Of a DNA stretch of 58,881 nucleotides, positions 19,570 to 29,399 are shown one piece after another. Under the pieces are notes generated by a model. That model searched no databases. It was given only the letters and a program-made list of their open reading frames with translations, and was not told where the DNA came from. Position numbers and translations under genes: made by a program. The first letter of the stretch is position 1. Every line of letters begins with the position of its first letter. Origin of the DNA: Bacteroidaceae bacterium (GTDB taxonomy: Bacteria; Bacteroidota; Bacteroidia; Bacteroidales; Bacteroidaceae); NCBI GenBank assembly GCA_017407905.1, contig JAFQVS010000074.1, forward strand, positions 1-58,881, read 5' to 3'.

Positions 19570-20163
19570 CTATTCCAGCGTCAGAATAAGATTCTTCTCG
19601 GCTGCGATGCGTCGCATATTCAGTATGGCATATCGCATACGTCCGAGCGCAGTGTTTATGCTGGTGTTTGTTGCCTCGGCAATCTCTTTAAACGACATAT
19701 TCTGATAGTAGCGCATATGCAGCACCTCGCGCTGAGAGTCGGGAAGCTCGTCGATAAGGCGGGCAACATCGTGCAGCACCTGCTCGTTCACAATTTTTGT
19801 CTCTATTGTCTCCTCGGCGAGTGTTGCGCTGTTGAGCAGGTCAAATTCATTCTCGTCATTTGAGACAACATTCTCGCTACGCTCCTGACGAAATTGGTCA
19901 ATCACCAGATTGTGGGCGATGCGCATAATCCACGCCGAGAATTTACCATCCGATTGGTATCGTCCTTGTCTGAGGGTTACGATGGCCTTCACGAAAGTCT
20001 CTTGGAATATATCCTCGGCCATTTCGCGCGAACGTACTATAAAAAATATGTAGTTGTATAACCTCTCCTGATAGCGCATCAACAATACGTCGAACGCTTG
20101 GTTATTGCCATCTAAATAGAGTTTAACCAACGCATCGTCGGTCATAGTCTTCAAATTCTCCAT
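19570..20163 (-). CDS. ECF-type RNA polymerase sigma factor (RpoE-like)
   Basis: A 197-residue sigma factor. Region 2 spans about 20-90 with RYQERLYNYIFFIV and the DIFQETFVKAI segment; region 4 spans about 130-180 with LPDSQREVLHMRYYQNMSFKEIAEATNTSINTALGRMRYA. The sequence is of the type found as a single conserved RpoE-like sigma factor across Bacteroidales. No anti-sigma gene with a recognisable domain follows; instead there is an in-frame membrane-like stretch after the stop codon and a 59-residue gene. It is transcribed alone towards the convergent terminator at 19242-19277. Its regulon is unknown. Confidence 0.9.
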   Translation of the reverse strand: MENLKTMTDDALVKLYLDGNNQAFDVLLMRYQERLYNYIFFIVRSREMAEDIFQETFVKAIVTLRQGRYQSDGKFSAWIMRIAHNLVIDQFRQERSENVVSNDENEFDLLNSATLAEETIETKIVNEQVLHDVARLIDELPDSQREVLHMRYYQNMSFKEIAEATNTSINTALGRMRYAILNMRRIAAEKNLILTLE

Positions 20164-20400
20164 TATACTCTTCTATTATTATTTTTGGAGTAGAAGTTTC
20201 TCGATAGGCAATAATTTTAGGTTGTTAATGATTATAATGTTTAAAATTCTCTGCTCTCGGGCCAACGGACGGAAAATTTCACCCGCAGACGGAATAATAC
20301 ACCCGCCCCCTTAAACAATTTATCCTTTTGTTGACACTTTTTTATCAACCGTGCAAAGAAAGAAAATAAAATCTTTCGTTCCAAATAATTTTAAATAAAA
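20164..20400. other. Intergenic region upstream of the RpoE-like gene
   Basis: AT-rich leader/promoter region of the minus-strand sigma gene. I see no gene and no clear TAnnTTTG element; TTTCTTTG on the minus strand near 20355 is a poor match. Confidence 0.4.
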
Positions 20401-20428
20401 ATGCCGATATTAACAATAATACCGGCAT
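20401..20428 (-). terminator. Terminator of the prfC-tsaC-clc-fmt transcript
   Basis: An ATGCCG/CGGCAT stem extended by TATT/AATA, followed on the minus strand by a U-rich tail, about 30 bases after the fmt stop. Confidence 0.7.
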
Positions 20429-20458
20429 CATTACGTTACTTTCACCAAAATTTTAACA

Positions 20459-21448
20459 CTATTTTGCGATTTTTGCCCCCTGCATATTGAATCCGCGCAA
20501 AAGGTCGGCCACAGGCATACGTTTTTTACCCTGCAATTGCACCGATAGCAGATGCACGTACCCCCCATCGACTGCAATTTTAACATAATTCTTGCCGTCG
20601 GTAAGCAGCGTGCCACGCTCTTTGTCGTGTGCAGCCTCCTCGATGCCCGCCTCATAGACCTTTAGTGCCACTGCGCCGCCGTCGGCAGTAATAATCTCGG
20701 CCCACGCAGCAGGATAAGGCGACATTCCGCGCACAAAATCATAAATAGCCTGCGCGCTCTTGTTCCAATCAATAAGGCAGGTGTCGCGGAAGATTTTCGG
20801 CGCAGGACGCAGCTCATCGGCACTCTTGTAGAGCCTCTCTTGAGGGAGCGCCTCGGCCCTACCCTCGACAATGGCCTCGACGGTGCGCATCACCGTATCG
20901 CCGCCCGTAAGCATTAGCTTATCGTGCAGTGTGCCGGCCGTGTCGGCGGGGTCGATGGGCACAATATCCTGCATAATAATATCGCCCGTGTCAATCTCGT
21001 GCTTTAAGAAGAATGTTGTAACGCCCGTCTCTTTATCGCCGTTAATTATAGCCCAATTTATGGGAGCCGCACCACGATACTGCGGTAGCAGCGACGCGTG
21101 CAGATTAAACGTCCCCAAGCGCGGCATATTCCACACGCTCTCGGGCAACATACGGAAAGCAACCACAATCTGTAGGTCGGCCCTCCACGCAGCCAGCGCC
21201 AAGAGAAAATCCTCGTCCTTGAGCGATACGGGCTGCAACAGCGGCAGATTGCTTGCGAGTGCAAATTGCTTCACCGGACTCATCAGCAGCTGAGCGCCAC
21301 GCTTGTTTATCACTTTGTCGGGCATTGTAACAACGCCCACCACCTCGAATCCGCAGCCCTCATCGGCCTTTTGACGCTCGACGAGGCGTCGCAACGGCTC
21401 CACTGCAAAATCGGGCGTTCCCAAATATACTATTCTCAGTTTCTCCAT
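20459..21448 (-). CDS. fmt: Methionyl-tRNA formyltransferase
   Basis: The 329 residues fit Fmt: an N-terminal formyl-transferase Rossmann domain starting RIVYLGTPDFAVEPL, the active-site stretch NLHASLLPQYRGAAPINWAI (catalytic Asn and His; formyl-tetrahydrofolate pocket), and a later KHEIDTGDI segment with the catalytic Asp. A C-terminal OB-like domain (KVYEAG...LLSVQLQGKKRM) binds the tRNA. It formylates Met-tRNAfMet for translation initiation. It is the last gene of a minus-strand run behind the CLC channel gene, a neighbourhood common in Bacteroidales. Confidence 0.95.
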   Translation of the reverse strand: MEKLRIVYLGTPDFAVEPLRRLVERQKADEGCGFEVVGVVTMPDKVINKRGAQLLMSPVKQFALASNLPLLQPVSLKDEDFLLALAAWRADLQIVVAFRMLPESVWNMPRLGTFNLHASLLPQYRGAAPINWAIINGDKETGVTTFFLKHEIDTGDIIMQDIVPIDPADTAGTLHDKLMLTGGDTVMRTVEAIVEGRAEALPQERLYKSADELRPAPKIFRDTCLIDWNKSAQAIYDFVRGMSPYPAAWAEIITADGGAVALKVYEAGIEEAAHDKERGTLLTDGKNYVKIAVDGGYVHLLSVQLQGKKRMPVADLLRGFNMQGAKIAK

Positions 21449-21506
21449 ACTATTATCTAATTAAAATCTCCCGCGCACTCCTCTGGGGCGCAGATGAAAA
21501 ATCCCT

Positions 21507-23294
21507 TTAGTCGGACGTAAAGTCGAGCAGCGTCTTACGGTAGGCTGTAAAAATGGCCGATTTTGAGATAAAGCCAATATAATTGCCGCTTGTATCCTCT
21601 ACGGGCAGGTTCCACGCCTTAGTCTCCTCGAATTTACGCATCACAGCCTCCATAGGCTCCTCGATGCTCAGACGCACCGGTACGCTGCGCATCAATTTCG
21701 CCACCGTGAAACGGTGGTATAGTTCCTGACGGAACATCATATGCCTAATATCGTCCAAAAAGACAATACCCACAAGGCGGTCGGCGGCGTTCACCACGGG
21801 GAAGATATTGCGCTTAGTCTTTGCAACCACCGCCGTCAGCGCCCCGAGGTCCATATCAGGATCGACACGCATAAAATTCTTCTCAATCACATCCTCGACC
21901 TTTAGGATTGTGAGCACAGCTTGGTCTTTATGATGAGTGATGAGCTCGCCCCTCTGCGCCAAGCGGATGGCATAAATATTATTATCGTCAAAGAGACGCA
22001 CCGTAAGGTACGAGCACACCGAGACAATCATCAACGGCAGGAAAAGGTCGTATCCGCCCGTAAGCTCGGCTATAAGAAAAATACCCGTCAGCGGAGCGTG
22101 GAACACTCCCGACATAAGCGCCGCCATTCCAAAAAGCGCAAAATTCTTATCGGGCAGCACCTCGCCGAGGCCGAACATATTGCACAGCCCCGCAAAAAGA
22201 TAGCCCGAGATACAGCCCAAAAAGAGGCTGGGCGCAAAAATACCACCGCATCCGCCGCCGCAATTGGTTACCGTCGAAGCAAACACTTTGAACAGAATAA
22301 TAAGCGCCATATACAGGAACAGCAGATTGGCGTGCCCATAGAAGAGCGAATTATTCAGAATAACATCGGCCGACGAACCATTTATAAGATGGTTAATCAT
22401 ATTGTAACCCTCGCCATAGAGCGGCGGGAAGAGGAATATCAATATACTGAGCACCGAGCCACCGATGGCCAGACGCGCGTAGGGATTCTTAAAGCGGCGG
22501 AAGAATTTCTCGACCCCCGCCGTTACGTGTGTAAAATAGAGCGATATTAAGCCGCACATAATTCCCAGCAGCATCACATACGGCACGCGCGAGACGCTGA
22601 AGGCATCGTCCAGCTGAAAATGGAACATTGCATCGGTACCCGAGAGCAGATACGAGAGTGTAACCGCCGTAACACTCGATATTAGCAGCGGCAGCAGCGA
22701 CGACATTGTAAGGTCGAGCATCAGCACCTCAAGCGTAAAGACAAGGCCTGCAATGGGCGCCTTAAAAATTCCCGACACCGCACCGGCCGCACCGCAACCA
22801 ATGAGCAACATCATCACCTTTTGGTCCATCTTGAAGAGGCTCGCAAGATTCGACCCGATGGCAGAGCCCGTAAAGACAATGGGCGACTCGGCACCCACCG
22901 ACCCACCGAATCCGATGGTAATTCCGCTGGCAATGAGCGACGACCACATATTGTGCCCCTTTATACGTCCCTGCCGACGCGATATTGAGTAAAGCACCTT
23001 TGTTACACCGTGGCTAATATCGTCGCGCACCACATTACGAATGAAAAGTCCCGTAATAAGAATACCCACCACGGGATAGATAAGATAGAGCCAATTGAAC
23101 GTATCGCTCTCGAAGCCTCCCGTTAGCAGATGCTGAATAAACTCAATAAAATGCTTCAGCACGAATGCGGCCAACGAAGAAATTACACCCACGATAAAGC
23201 TCAGAAACAGAATAAACTGCCTCTGCGAAATATGTTTCTCGCGCCACTCGATGAACCTATCGAGCAGGCTTTTCTCATTAGCCTTTCTCTCCAT
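21507..23294 (-). CDS. CLC-type chloride channel/transporter with CBS pair
   Basis: The 595 residues comprise a CLC membrane domain (about 25-440) and two CBS domains (about 465-590). Selectivity motifs are visible: GSVGAESP at 131-138 with the gating glutamate E136 in the position of E148 of E. coli ClcA, and a GIFKAPIAGLVF loop later. The helix N region is GGIFAPSLFLG. The gating glutamate suggests proton-coupled antiport rather than a pure channel. The start codon overlaps the tsaC stop by one base (TAATG), so translation is likely coupled. CBS pairs usually bind adenine nucleotides and regulate transport. Confidence 0.92.
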   Translation of the reverse strand: MERKANEKSLLDRFIEWREKHISQRQFILFLSFIVGVISSLAAFVLKHFIEFIQHLLTGGFESDTFNWLYLIYPVVGILITGLFIRNVVRDDISHGVTKVLYSISRRQGRIKGHNMWSSLIASGITIGFGGSVGAESPIVFTGSAIGSNLASLFKMDQKVMMLLIGCGAAGAVSGIFKAPIAGLVFTLEVLMLDLTMSSLLPLLISSVTAVTLSYLLSGTDAMFHFQLDDAFSVSRVPYVMLLGIMCGLISLYFTHVTAGVEKFFRRFKNPYARLAIGGSVLSILIFLFPPLYGEGYNMINHLINGSSADVILNNSLFYGHANLLFLYMALIILFKVFASTVTNCGGGCGGIFAPSLFLGCISGYLFAGLCNMFGLGEVLPDKNFALFGMAALMSGVFHAPLTGIFLIAELTGGYDLFLPLMIVSVCSYLTVRLFDDNNIYAIRLAQRGELITHHKDQAVLTILKVEDVIEKNFMRVDPDMDLGALTAVVAKTKRNIFPVVNAADRLVGIVFLDDIRHMMFRQELYHRFTVAKLMRSVPVRLSIEEPMEAVMRKFEETKAWNLPVEDTSGNYIGFISKSAIFTAYRKTLLDFTSD

Positions 23295-23866
23295 TATTGT
23301 CTTATTATTGTTACTGCCGCATTCTCGTCCAGCTTAATTATGCTCGACGATTTTGGGTTACCCCTCTCTTGCTGCTTGTAGCCCACCACATAATCGACCG
23401 CCTCGATAATCTCGGGGCTTATCTCGGCAAAAAAGCGCGGGGTGGGCTCGCCGCTTATGTTGGCCGAGGTTGATACTATTGCCTTTTGGAAGCGGTAGCA
23501 CAGCTCCTTTGAAAAAAGCTCCGAGGTTACGCGTATGCCTATGCTGCCATCCTCGGCTATCAGGTTGGGAGCAAGATTGCGCGCCCCGTCATATATTATC
23601 GTCAGCGGCTTATCGGCAAGCTCTATCAGGTCCCAAGCCACCATAGGCACTTTTGCCACGTAACGACATATTCTATCGGCATTATCCACGAGCAGCAGCA
23701 TAGCCTTATTATCGGCCCTGCGCTTAATCTCATAGACGCGCTTTACGGCCTCGGCATTTGTTGCGTCGCATCCAATGCCCCACACTGTGTCGGTTGGATA
23801 GAGTATCACCCCACCCTTTTTAAGCACCTCGACACATTTTTTTGCTTCATCGGCAATTGTTCCCAT
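23294..23866 (-). CDS. tsaC: L-threonylcarbamoyladenylate synthase (Sua5/YrdC family)
   Basis: Using the ATG at 23866 gives 190 residues; a TTG two codons upstream is less likely. The YrdC fold is recognisable: GGVILYPTDTVWGIGCDATN near the start, KRRADNKAMLLLV (Lys/Arg for nucleotide and threonine binding), and STSANISGEPTP. It makes threonylcarbamoyl-AMP from threonine, bicarbonate and ATP, the first step of tRNA t6A37 synthesis, which MtaB in this window then methylthiolates. The C-terminal Sua5 domain is absent, as in the short TsaC form. The 191-bp repeat ends five bases upstream of this start codon. Confidence 0.92.
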   Translation of the reverse strand: MGTIADEAKKCVEVLKKGGVILYPTDTVWGIGCDATNAEAVKRVYEIKRRADNKAMLLLVDNADRICRYVAKVPMVAWDLIELADKPLTIIYDGARNLAPNLIAEDGSIGIRVTSELFSKELCYRFQKAIVSTSANISGEPTPRFFAEISPEIIEAVDYVVGYKQQERGNPKSSSIIKLDENAAVTIIRQ

Positions 23867-23870
23867 AATC

Positions 23871-24061
23871 AAGAAATTATTAAAATCTCTAAAAAAAGTC
23901 TTATATTGCAGGCTGCTTCCTCGTCGTTTCTTATATTCAAAAAATGGCTGTTCTATTCCTTTTCCCGGTTACTTTGGGCCCACTACAAGCGGCCACCAAA
24001 AAATAAACCATTCTTATTTTAACCTATAAAAACTCGGCGATATAAATTAAAAACTGCTTCT
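23871..24061 (-). repeat. 191-bp interspersed repeat, copy 2 (between prfC and tsaC)
   Basis: It fills the whole gap between the prfC stop codon and the tsaC start codon. It aligns along its length to 47722-47912, about 70% identical by eye, with the best-conserved blocks at the ACCTATAAAAACT and GATATAAATT end and at the TCAAAAA centre. The right end carries the inverted-repeat end GCTTCT; the left end has degenerated. No open frame is shared between copies, so it is not a coding remnant. Both copies have the same strand as the gene they precede. Confidence 0.75.
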
Positions 24062-25634
24062 AAAATTCGCTTGTAAAGTGGAAGCGGATGTTCTTAAAGT
24101 CGTTCTGCGCCATCTGAAGCACGTAGTTGCTGTCGGCCAGAAAGACGTCGCGTCCCTCAATATCCTTAGCCATATACTGATATTTGCGTCGTTTGAAATT
24201 TTCGAGCTCGGCGGGGTCGTCGCTCTCAATCCAGCAGGCCTTATAGAGGCTCACAGGCTCCCAGCGACACTTTGCGTTATACTCATTTTCGAGACGATAT
24301 TGTATGACCTCGAATTGCAGTTGTCCCACCGTACCGATGAGCTTGCGACCATTATGCTGATTCACAAAGAGCTGTGCAACGCCCTCGCCCATAAGCTGGT
24401 CGATGCCCTTTGCAAGCTGCTTTGTCTTCATAGGGTCGGCATTCTCAATGTATTTGAACATCTCGGGCGAGAAGCTGGGCAGCCCCTTAAAGTGCAACAT
24501 CTCGCCCTCGGTGAGCGTGTCGCCTATCTTAAAGTTGCCCGTGTCGGGTAGGCCGATAATATCGCCCGGATAGGCCTCGTCGATGGTGCTCTTGCGCTGC
24601 GCCATAAACTGTGTGGGCGACGAGAAACGAATGTCCTTGCCCAGACGTATGTGTCGATAAGGAGCGTTGCGCACAAATTTTCCCGAACATATTTTGCAGA
24701 AGGCCACACACGAGCGGTGGTTGGGGTCGATATTTGCCGTGATTTTAAATATAAAGCCGGTGAATTTTGCATCCTCGGGATTGACGAGACGCTCGACGGC
24801 CTGCACGGGACGGGGCGCGGGAGCAATCTTCACAAAGCAGTTGAGCAGCTCCTGAACGCCGAAATTATTGAGCGCCGAGCCGAAAAACACGGGCGCCACC
24901 TTTGCGTCGAGATACTCGTTGACGTCAAATTCGGGATAGACGCCATCGACAAGCTCAAGGTCGGCACGCAGGCTCATCGCCTGCTCCTCGCCGATGCTCT
25001 CTTCGAGCTGCTCGCTGTTTATGTCAACCGCTATTTTCTCGGTTACACGCTGTTTGTTGGGGGTGAAAAGGTCGAGTTTCTGCTCGTAAATATTATACAC
25101 TCCCTTGAAGCGCGCACCCTGCTCGATGGGCCAGCTGAGCGGACGCACTGCTATCTGAAGCTCACTCTCAAGCTCGTCGAGCAGTTCAAAGGGGTCGCGA
25201 CCCTCGCGGTCCATCTTATTCACAAATACAATCACGGGGGTGTTGCGCATACGGCACACTGCCATCAGCTTGCGTGTCTGCGTCTCAACGCCCTTTGCGC
25301 TATCGACGACAATTATTACGCTATCGACGGCGGTGAGCGTGCGGAAGGTATCCTCGGCAAAATCTCGGTGTCCGGGGGTGTCGAGGATATTTATCTTGTA
25401 ACCCTCGTAGTCAAACTCCATCACCGACGTTGTTACCGATATTCCACGCTGCTTCTCAATCTCCATCCAATCGGATGTTGCTGTCTTTTTTATCTTGTTC
25501 GATTTTACGGCACCGGCAACCTGAATCTGCCCACCAAAGAGTAGCAGTTTCTCGGTCAGTGTTGTCTTACCGGCGTCGGGGTGCGATATAATCGCAAAGG
25601 TTCTTCTTCGTCCAATCTCTTCTTGAATAGTCAT
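24060..25634 (-). CDS. prfC: Peptide chain release factor 3
   Basis: A 524-residue translational GTPase. G1 is [12 protein letters not shown] at about 17-28, the switch I region is [13 protein letters not shown]3 is DTPGH, and G4 is NKMDREGRD. The domain order and length fit RF3 (GTPase, beta-barrel, RF3 C-terminal domain) rather than EF-G or TypA. It recycles RF1/RF2 from the ribosome after peptide release. The stop codon overlaps the end of the 191-bp repeat. Confidence 0.95.
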   Translation of the reverse strand: MTIQEEIGRRRTFAIISHPDAGKTTLTEKLLLFGGQIQVAGAVKSNKIKKTATSDWMEIEKQRGISVTTSVMEFDYEGYKINILDTPGHRDFAEDTFRTLTAVDSVIIVVDSAKGVETQTRKLMAVCRMRNTPVIVFVNKMDREGRDPFELLDELESELQIAVRPLSWPIEQGARFKGVYNIYEQKLDLFTPNKQRVTEKIAVDINSEQLEESIGEEQAMSLRADLELVDGVYPEFDVNEYLDAKVAPVFFGSALNNFGVQELLNCFVKIAPAPRPVQAVERLVNPEDAKFTGFIFKITANIDPNHRSCVAFCKICSGKFVRNAPYRHIRLGKDIRFSSPTQFMAQRKSTIDEAYPGDIIGLPDTGNFKIGDTLTEGEMLHFKGLPSFSPEMFKYIENADPMKTKQLAKGIDQLMGEGVAQLFVNQHNGRKLIGTVGQLQFEVIQYRLENEYNAKCRWEPVSLYKACWIESDDPAELENFKRRKYQYMAKDIEGRDVFLADSNYVLQMAQNDFKNIRFHFTSEF

Positions 25635-25770
25635 CTATATAGTAGTTTTTATCTTATTTCACAAATGAGGCTGTATTATAATAAAAAAAGTATGGGACAA
25701 TTGCCTATGCACACTTTTCATCCGACAGACAGAGTATGCCTGCCGACGAGAAAAAAACTTTCCCGAACCA

Positions 25771-26328
25771 TTAAACCTCGTCCTCTTCGAGGTTCAATTT
25801 TCCCTCCTCGTCCTCTTTGTAGTAGAGCGAGAGCATCGAGATAAATTTGCTTATCTCGGTTGTTGCCGCAAGCGTCTCGGCGTTAATCTCGCGCTTTTGC
25901 AGTTTCATCATCCACACCATATACAGCGCATCGAAACAATTTTCGAGCTCGGGCTTTTCGTGCCCTTTGCTTTTGTTTCTAAACTCCACAATATAGGGTA
26001 AGGCCTTGTAGTAGGCGGCCGCATAGAATGGTACTTTCGGCGATTTTAGCAGCCTGCCGTGAAGGTCGGTGAGCATAATGAGCACATTCTTGTTAATTTG
26101 CAAATGACCACTATCCTTCACCCCCTCGATGCGCATCATATCAATCAGATTCGAGTACCATTCGAGCAGTTGTGCGCTATCCTCGGGCGAGAGCTTATAG
26201 GGCTCCACCACTCTTTTTTCAATCTTCTCGATAGATAAATCATTGGCACGCAGCAAGTCCTCGACCTGCCACATATATAGCAGAAACTCTGCTATATTCT
26301 TCTTCCTTAGTTCTCTTGAAATAAACAA
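25771..26328 (-). CDS. DUF4924 family protein
   Basis: A 185-residue soluble, helix-rich protein of a Bacteroidetes-specific family of unknown function; the opening FISRELRKKNIAEFLLYMWQVEDLLRAN is its typical N-terminus. The only start that keeps this N-terminus is a TTG at 26326-26328, since no ATG lies before the conserved region. The C-terminus is acidic (EDEEGKLNLEEDEV). A LysE-type gene lies 15 bases upstream on the same strand and is probably cotranscribed. I suggest no function. Confidence 0.75.
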   Translation of the reverse strand: MFISRELRKKNIAEFLLYMWQVEDLLRANDLSIEKIEKRVVEPYKLSPEDSAQLLEWYSNLIDMMRIEGVKDSGHLQINKNVLIMLTDLHGRLLKSPKVPFYAAAYYKALPYIVEFRNKSKGHEKPELENCFDALYMVWMMKLQKREINAETLAATTEISKFISMLSLYYKEDEEGKLNLEEDEV

Positions 26329-26343
26329 AGCCGAATCGTTTTT

Positions 26344-27036
26344 TTAATGGAAAGAATAGATACCGGTGAGCATAAGCACGGCACTTATGAATGATGCAAT
26401 CATCACAACAACGCCTATAATGCGGTTAATAATCCACACACCATAAACGTCGAATCGCGAGCGTAGCTTGTTCACCACGTATGTAATGAACAACCACCAT
26501 ATTATGGCACCGCCGAATATTGAAAGGTAGCCGACAGCCTGCTGATAATAGGGCTGCTCGGGTAACATAAATTTCATCGGGGTGAACATTGCCATAAACA
26601 GTAATATTATAAGCGGATTCGAGAGAGTGATGAAAAAGCCCGTTACACAATTCTGCACGAGGCTGCTTCTGTTGCGGCTCACCGGACGTGTGTTGCGTGC
26701 GGGATTACTGCGATAGGTATAAACACCAAAGATAAACAGCAGCACCGAACCCACAAGCTGCAACCAAAATAAATTCCTTTGATTATGGATAAAATCATAT
26801 ATAAACGAAAGACCGTAGCCCGTAATAAGAGCATAGATAATATCACTTATTGCAGCGCCAAAGCCCGTAACCATTCCATAGATACGTCCTTTGTTCAGAG
26901 TGCGCTGAATACACAGCACGCCCACAGGCCCCATAGGGGCCGAGGCCACTATGCCTATGATAATTCCCTTGACTATTGTCTCGACAATAGATATTTGGGA
27001 CACCAACTGCTGCAAAAAGTCGTTAATTTCGTTCAT
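26344..27036 (-). CDS. LysE family amino acid exporter
   Basis: The 230 residues have about six transmembrane helices and the LysE/RhtB start: GIIIGIVASAPMGPVGVLCIQRTLNKGR, with a conserved GxGAAISDIIYALI segment in the second helix and SNPLIILLFMAMF in the middle. Proteins of this family export amino acids and similar small molecules, driven by the proton gradient. The substrate cannot be assigned. It probably forms a transcript with the downstream DUF4924 gene. Confidence 0.85.
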   Translation of the reverse strand: MNEINDFLQQLVSQISIVETIVKGIIIGIVASAPMGPVGVLCIQRTLNKGRIYGMVTGFGAAISDIIYALITGYGLSFIYDFIHNQRNLFWLQLVGSVLLFIFGVYTYRSNPARNTRPVSRNRSSLVQNCVTGFFITLSNPLIILLFMAMFTPMKFMLPEQPYYQQAVGYLSIFGGAIIWWLFITYVVNKLRSRFDVYGVWIINRIIGVVVMIASFISAVLMLTGIYSFH

Positions 27037-27150
27037 ATCTGCAAAGTTGCCATTTTTTTATGAAAAATTAAGCATTTATACTACACTTTTTTTGCGTAAA
27101 ATTGCATTTTTAGGATATTTCGTCAAAATGTCCTTTTTTTTGAAACAAAT

Positions 27151-27190
27151 AAGCCAATAAAAAGGTGCGTTCACGCCTTTTTATTGGCTT
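27151..27190. terminator. Bidirectional hairpin terminator
   Basis: Perfect 15-bp arms (27151-27165 and 27176-27190) with A- and T-rich flanks, lying 40 bases past the DUF5723 gene stop on the minus strand. Confidence 0.8.
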
Positions 27191-27229
27191 AAGTCATTGC
27201 CTAATCATCTGCCGGCTTACGGCCCGAGA

Positions 27230-28699
27230 TTATTTCTTTGCTTTCGCGAAAGAGATATTCACGCCAAGCGATAAGTTGGCATTCAGATTATCGTTGGGGA
27301 AGGGATATTTACTATCGCTCAAATCCGAGAGCATACAATCGGTTCCCACAAAGAAGCTGAATCCCGTAAAATGGAAATTAGCCATCGCACCGAATCGTGT
27401 GCCATAATCGGCAAAAGTACTGCTCAGGGCAAAGTCGCACACAGCAAGAGGCGAGACGGTAAGCACCAAAGATGTTTGGTCGTACGAATAAAAATCGTCG
27501 AAGCAGTGAGTATAGAGGGCACCCACACTTAATTTCTTATAGAAAGGCATCTCATACTCGGCGCCGATATTCAATTTTGCTCCGAGGCCCGACGTAAAGC
27601 TCTCCTCCTCGCCCTCGCGCATTGCCAAAAAGTCGCCGAGGTCTTTTGTAAGGTCGTTTATCTGGTCGTCAATACTCTCGGTTCCGGTTATAATGCCCAA
27701 ACGATTAAATCCTTCAAAAGAGTAAGTCTCGCCGGCCATCTCGGCATTGAGCACACCATCCCAATAGATAAAGCCGAGGTCGTTCAACGAGCCCGACACC
27801 TTAAGGCCGTCGAGCAGAACATCGCTCAGGTCGTACGTAAAGCCTAAATCCAATCCGAGACCAAAGCCGTAAATATCAAACTCATAACCGGTGTGTCCCA
27901 TCACGATATTCTCTCTTACGCCGTTTATCATCCTATCGTCATATTTAAACTGTCCGCCCATTGCAGCCTTTGCCGCTCCGTGAGCCTGAATGTTCCAACG
28001 GTCGATATTATCGTAATTTATATTCATTTCGTCGAAGCCCACATCGGCATAGCCTATGGGAGCAATTACTTTTGCACGGAAGCCAAGATTCAGATGCTCG
28101 TTTGCGGCAAAGGCGTATCCGGCCGAAAAGTCGAGATAGTTGCGTGTGTTAAAATTAAGATTACCCGCGTTGAATGTGCCGGGTCCCATATCCTTGTCGG
28201 GAATACGACCATTGATTAAATCGTCGAGCATAGGATTTGCCACCTTCATAAAGCGGAAAAGGTCGTAGGGAATATTCAGTGCCACGCGCGAACGCATTGT
28301 CAGGTCGAGTGTCATATATCCGCCCCGTGCACGGAATCCTGCCGAGAACAACGTAAGGTCGGTATTTAAATGAATATCGTTGTTTGTGTTGAGCCCGCCG
28401 AGAAAGTCTTTTGTATCTACCGAGTTGTGCGTAAAGAACACATAATCATTGTTTCCCAATGGCGACTCGTGGAAAATATCCGAAAAGCCGATGTTACCCT
28501 CGGTGGTTACACTCACACCGCCCAAAAGGGGGATGGCGAAGTAGCTTCTCTCGCCCATAAAGGCAGGGTTAATACGATAGCGGAACAGATTGCCATCCAT
28601 AAAATATCCCGTTCGCAGAGACTGCGCAAACATTGTTTGGGCCACAAACAAAAGAGCCACGGCAAATAAGCCTTTAACGGTAAATTCCAAGTGTTTCAT
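27230..28699 (-). CDS. DUF5723 family outer-membrane protein
   Basis: A 489-residue protein with a cleavable signal peptide (cleavage near MFAQ, residue 25) and alternating polar/aromatic beta-strand patterns throughout, ending SLGVNISFAKAKK, typical of an outer-membrane barrel. The motif SLRTGYFMDGNLFRYRINPAFMGERSYFAIP after the signal peptide is characteristic of the Bacteroidetes DUF5723 (PorV/PorP-like) family. The function is unknown; type IX secretion components have similar folds, but that does not define a role here. It appears monocistronic. Confidence 0.78.
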   Translation of the reverse strand: MKHLEFTVKGLFAVALLFVAQTMFAQSLRTGYFMDGNLFRYRINPAFMGERSYFAIPLLGGVSVTTEGNIGFSDIFHESPLGNNDYVFFTHNSVDTKDFLGGLNTNNDIHLNTDLTLFSAGFRARGGYMTLDLTMRSRVALNIPYDLFRFMKVANPMLDDLINGRIPDKDMGPGTFNAGNLNFNTRNYLDFSAGYAFAANEHLNLGFRAKVIAPIGYADVGFDEMNINYDNIDRWNIQAHGAAKAAMGGQFKYDDRMINGVRENIVMGHTGYEFDIYGFGLGLDLGFTYDLSDVLLDGLKVSGSLNDLGFIYWDGVLNAEMAGETYSFEGFNRLGIITGTESIDDQINDLTKDLGDFLAMREGEEESFTSGLGAKLNIGAEYEMPFYKKLSVGALYTHCFDDFYSYDQTSLVLTVSPLAVCDFALSSTFADYGTRFGAMANFHFTGFSFFVGTDCMLSDLSDSKYPFPNDNLNANLSLGVNISFAKAKK

Positions 28700-28741
28700 A
28701 GTGTTTTATTTTTAGTATGTGTTAGTGTTCTGTTTTATTTA

Positions 28742-29335
28742 TCATCTGTCGTCAAGCGGAGCGTCGATGGATATTACAACGGCATCGGCTTTCTCTTTTT
28801 TACGTCGGCCATACTCGACGAAGATAGAATTTACAAGGTCGGACAATCCGCCCACCACTGCCCCGATGCCGACAAGCAGAAAAGGCATCGACGCCGCCCC
28901 AAAGGGGTTAAAAAGCACAACGCATCCCAGCGCAACAAGCACAATGGGCATTATATACATATAGAGAGGCACAGGCGCAATGCGGCGTGCAATTACCAGC
29001 GCAGCAATCTGATAAATTCCAAAGAGGGTTAATATACCGCCCAAGAGCATCATCAACATTCCGACAAAGAAAGATGGCATCAAAAGCAGCCACAGACCAA
29101 AGACCAAACTACCCACCGAGGTCAGCAGCACCACGGAACTCCCTTTATGCAAAGCAGCCCCTTTATTGTTGAAAAAGTGCGATAAAAGCGCTATAATACC
29201 CGGCAGCACAAATGCCACTCCGATACATTGCACTATAATGGGCATAATGGCCTCGCGCTGCGTTATAAGCAGAACACCTATCAAGATGGTAGCCACGCTA
29301 CGTATAACAACATTGAGCATATTCTTCTTTTTCAT
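28742..29335 (-). CDS. DUF308 (HdeD-like) membrane protein
   Basis: The ATG at 29335 gives 197 residues; the frame's earlier TTG is ignored. Six hydrophobic segments in three pairs (about 10-30, 35-52, 65-85, 90-108, 120-138 and 143-160) match DUF308/HdeD family proteins, linked to acid stress in E. coli but mostly uncharacterised. The C-terminal tail is charged and cytoplasmic. It has its own -7 element at 29357-29364. Confidence 0.78.
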   Translation of the reverse strand: MKKKNMLNVVIRSVATILIGVLLITQREAIMPIIVQCIGVAFVLPGIIALLSHFFNNKGAALHKGSSVVLLTSVGSLVFGLWLLLMPSFFVGMLMMLLGGILTLFGIYQIAALVIARRIAPVPLYMYIMPIVLVALGCVVLFNPFGAASMPFLLVGIGAVVGGLSDLVNSIFVEYGRRKKEKADAVVISIDAPLDDR

Positions 29336-29356
29336 AATAAACAAGCGGCTTTATGA

Positions 29357-29364
29357 CAAAGGTA
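29357..29364 (-). promoter_or_regulatory. -7 element of the DUF308 gene
   Basis: TACCTTTG on the minus strand, matching TAnnTTTG, 21 bases upstream of the chosen ATG. The nearest TTTG upstream is about 23 bases away, slightly long. Confidence 0.5.
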
Positions 29365-29399
29365 ATAAAATTTATATTAAATAATCACAAATAAACAAA

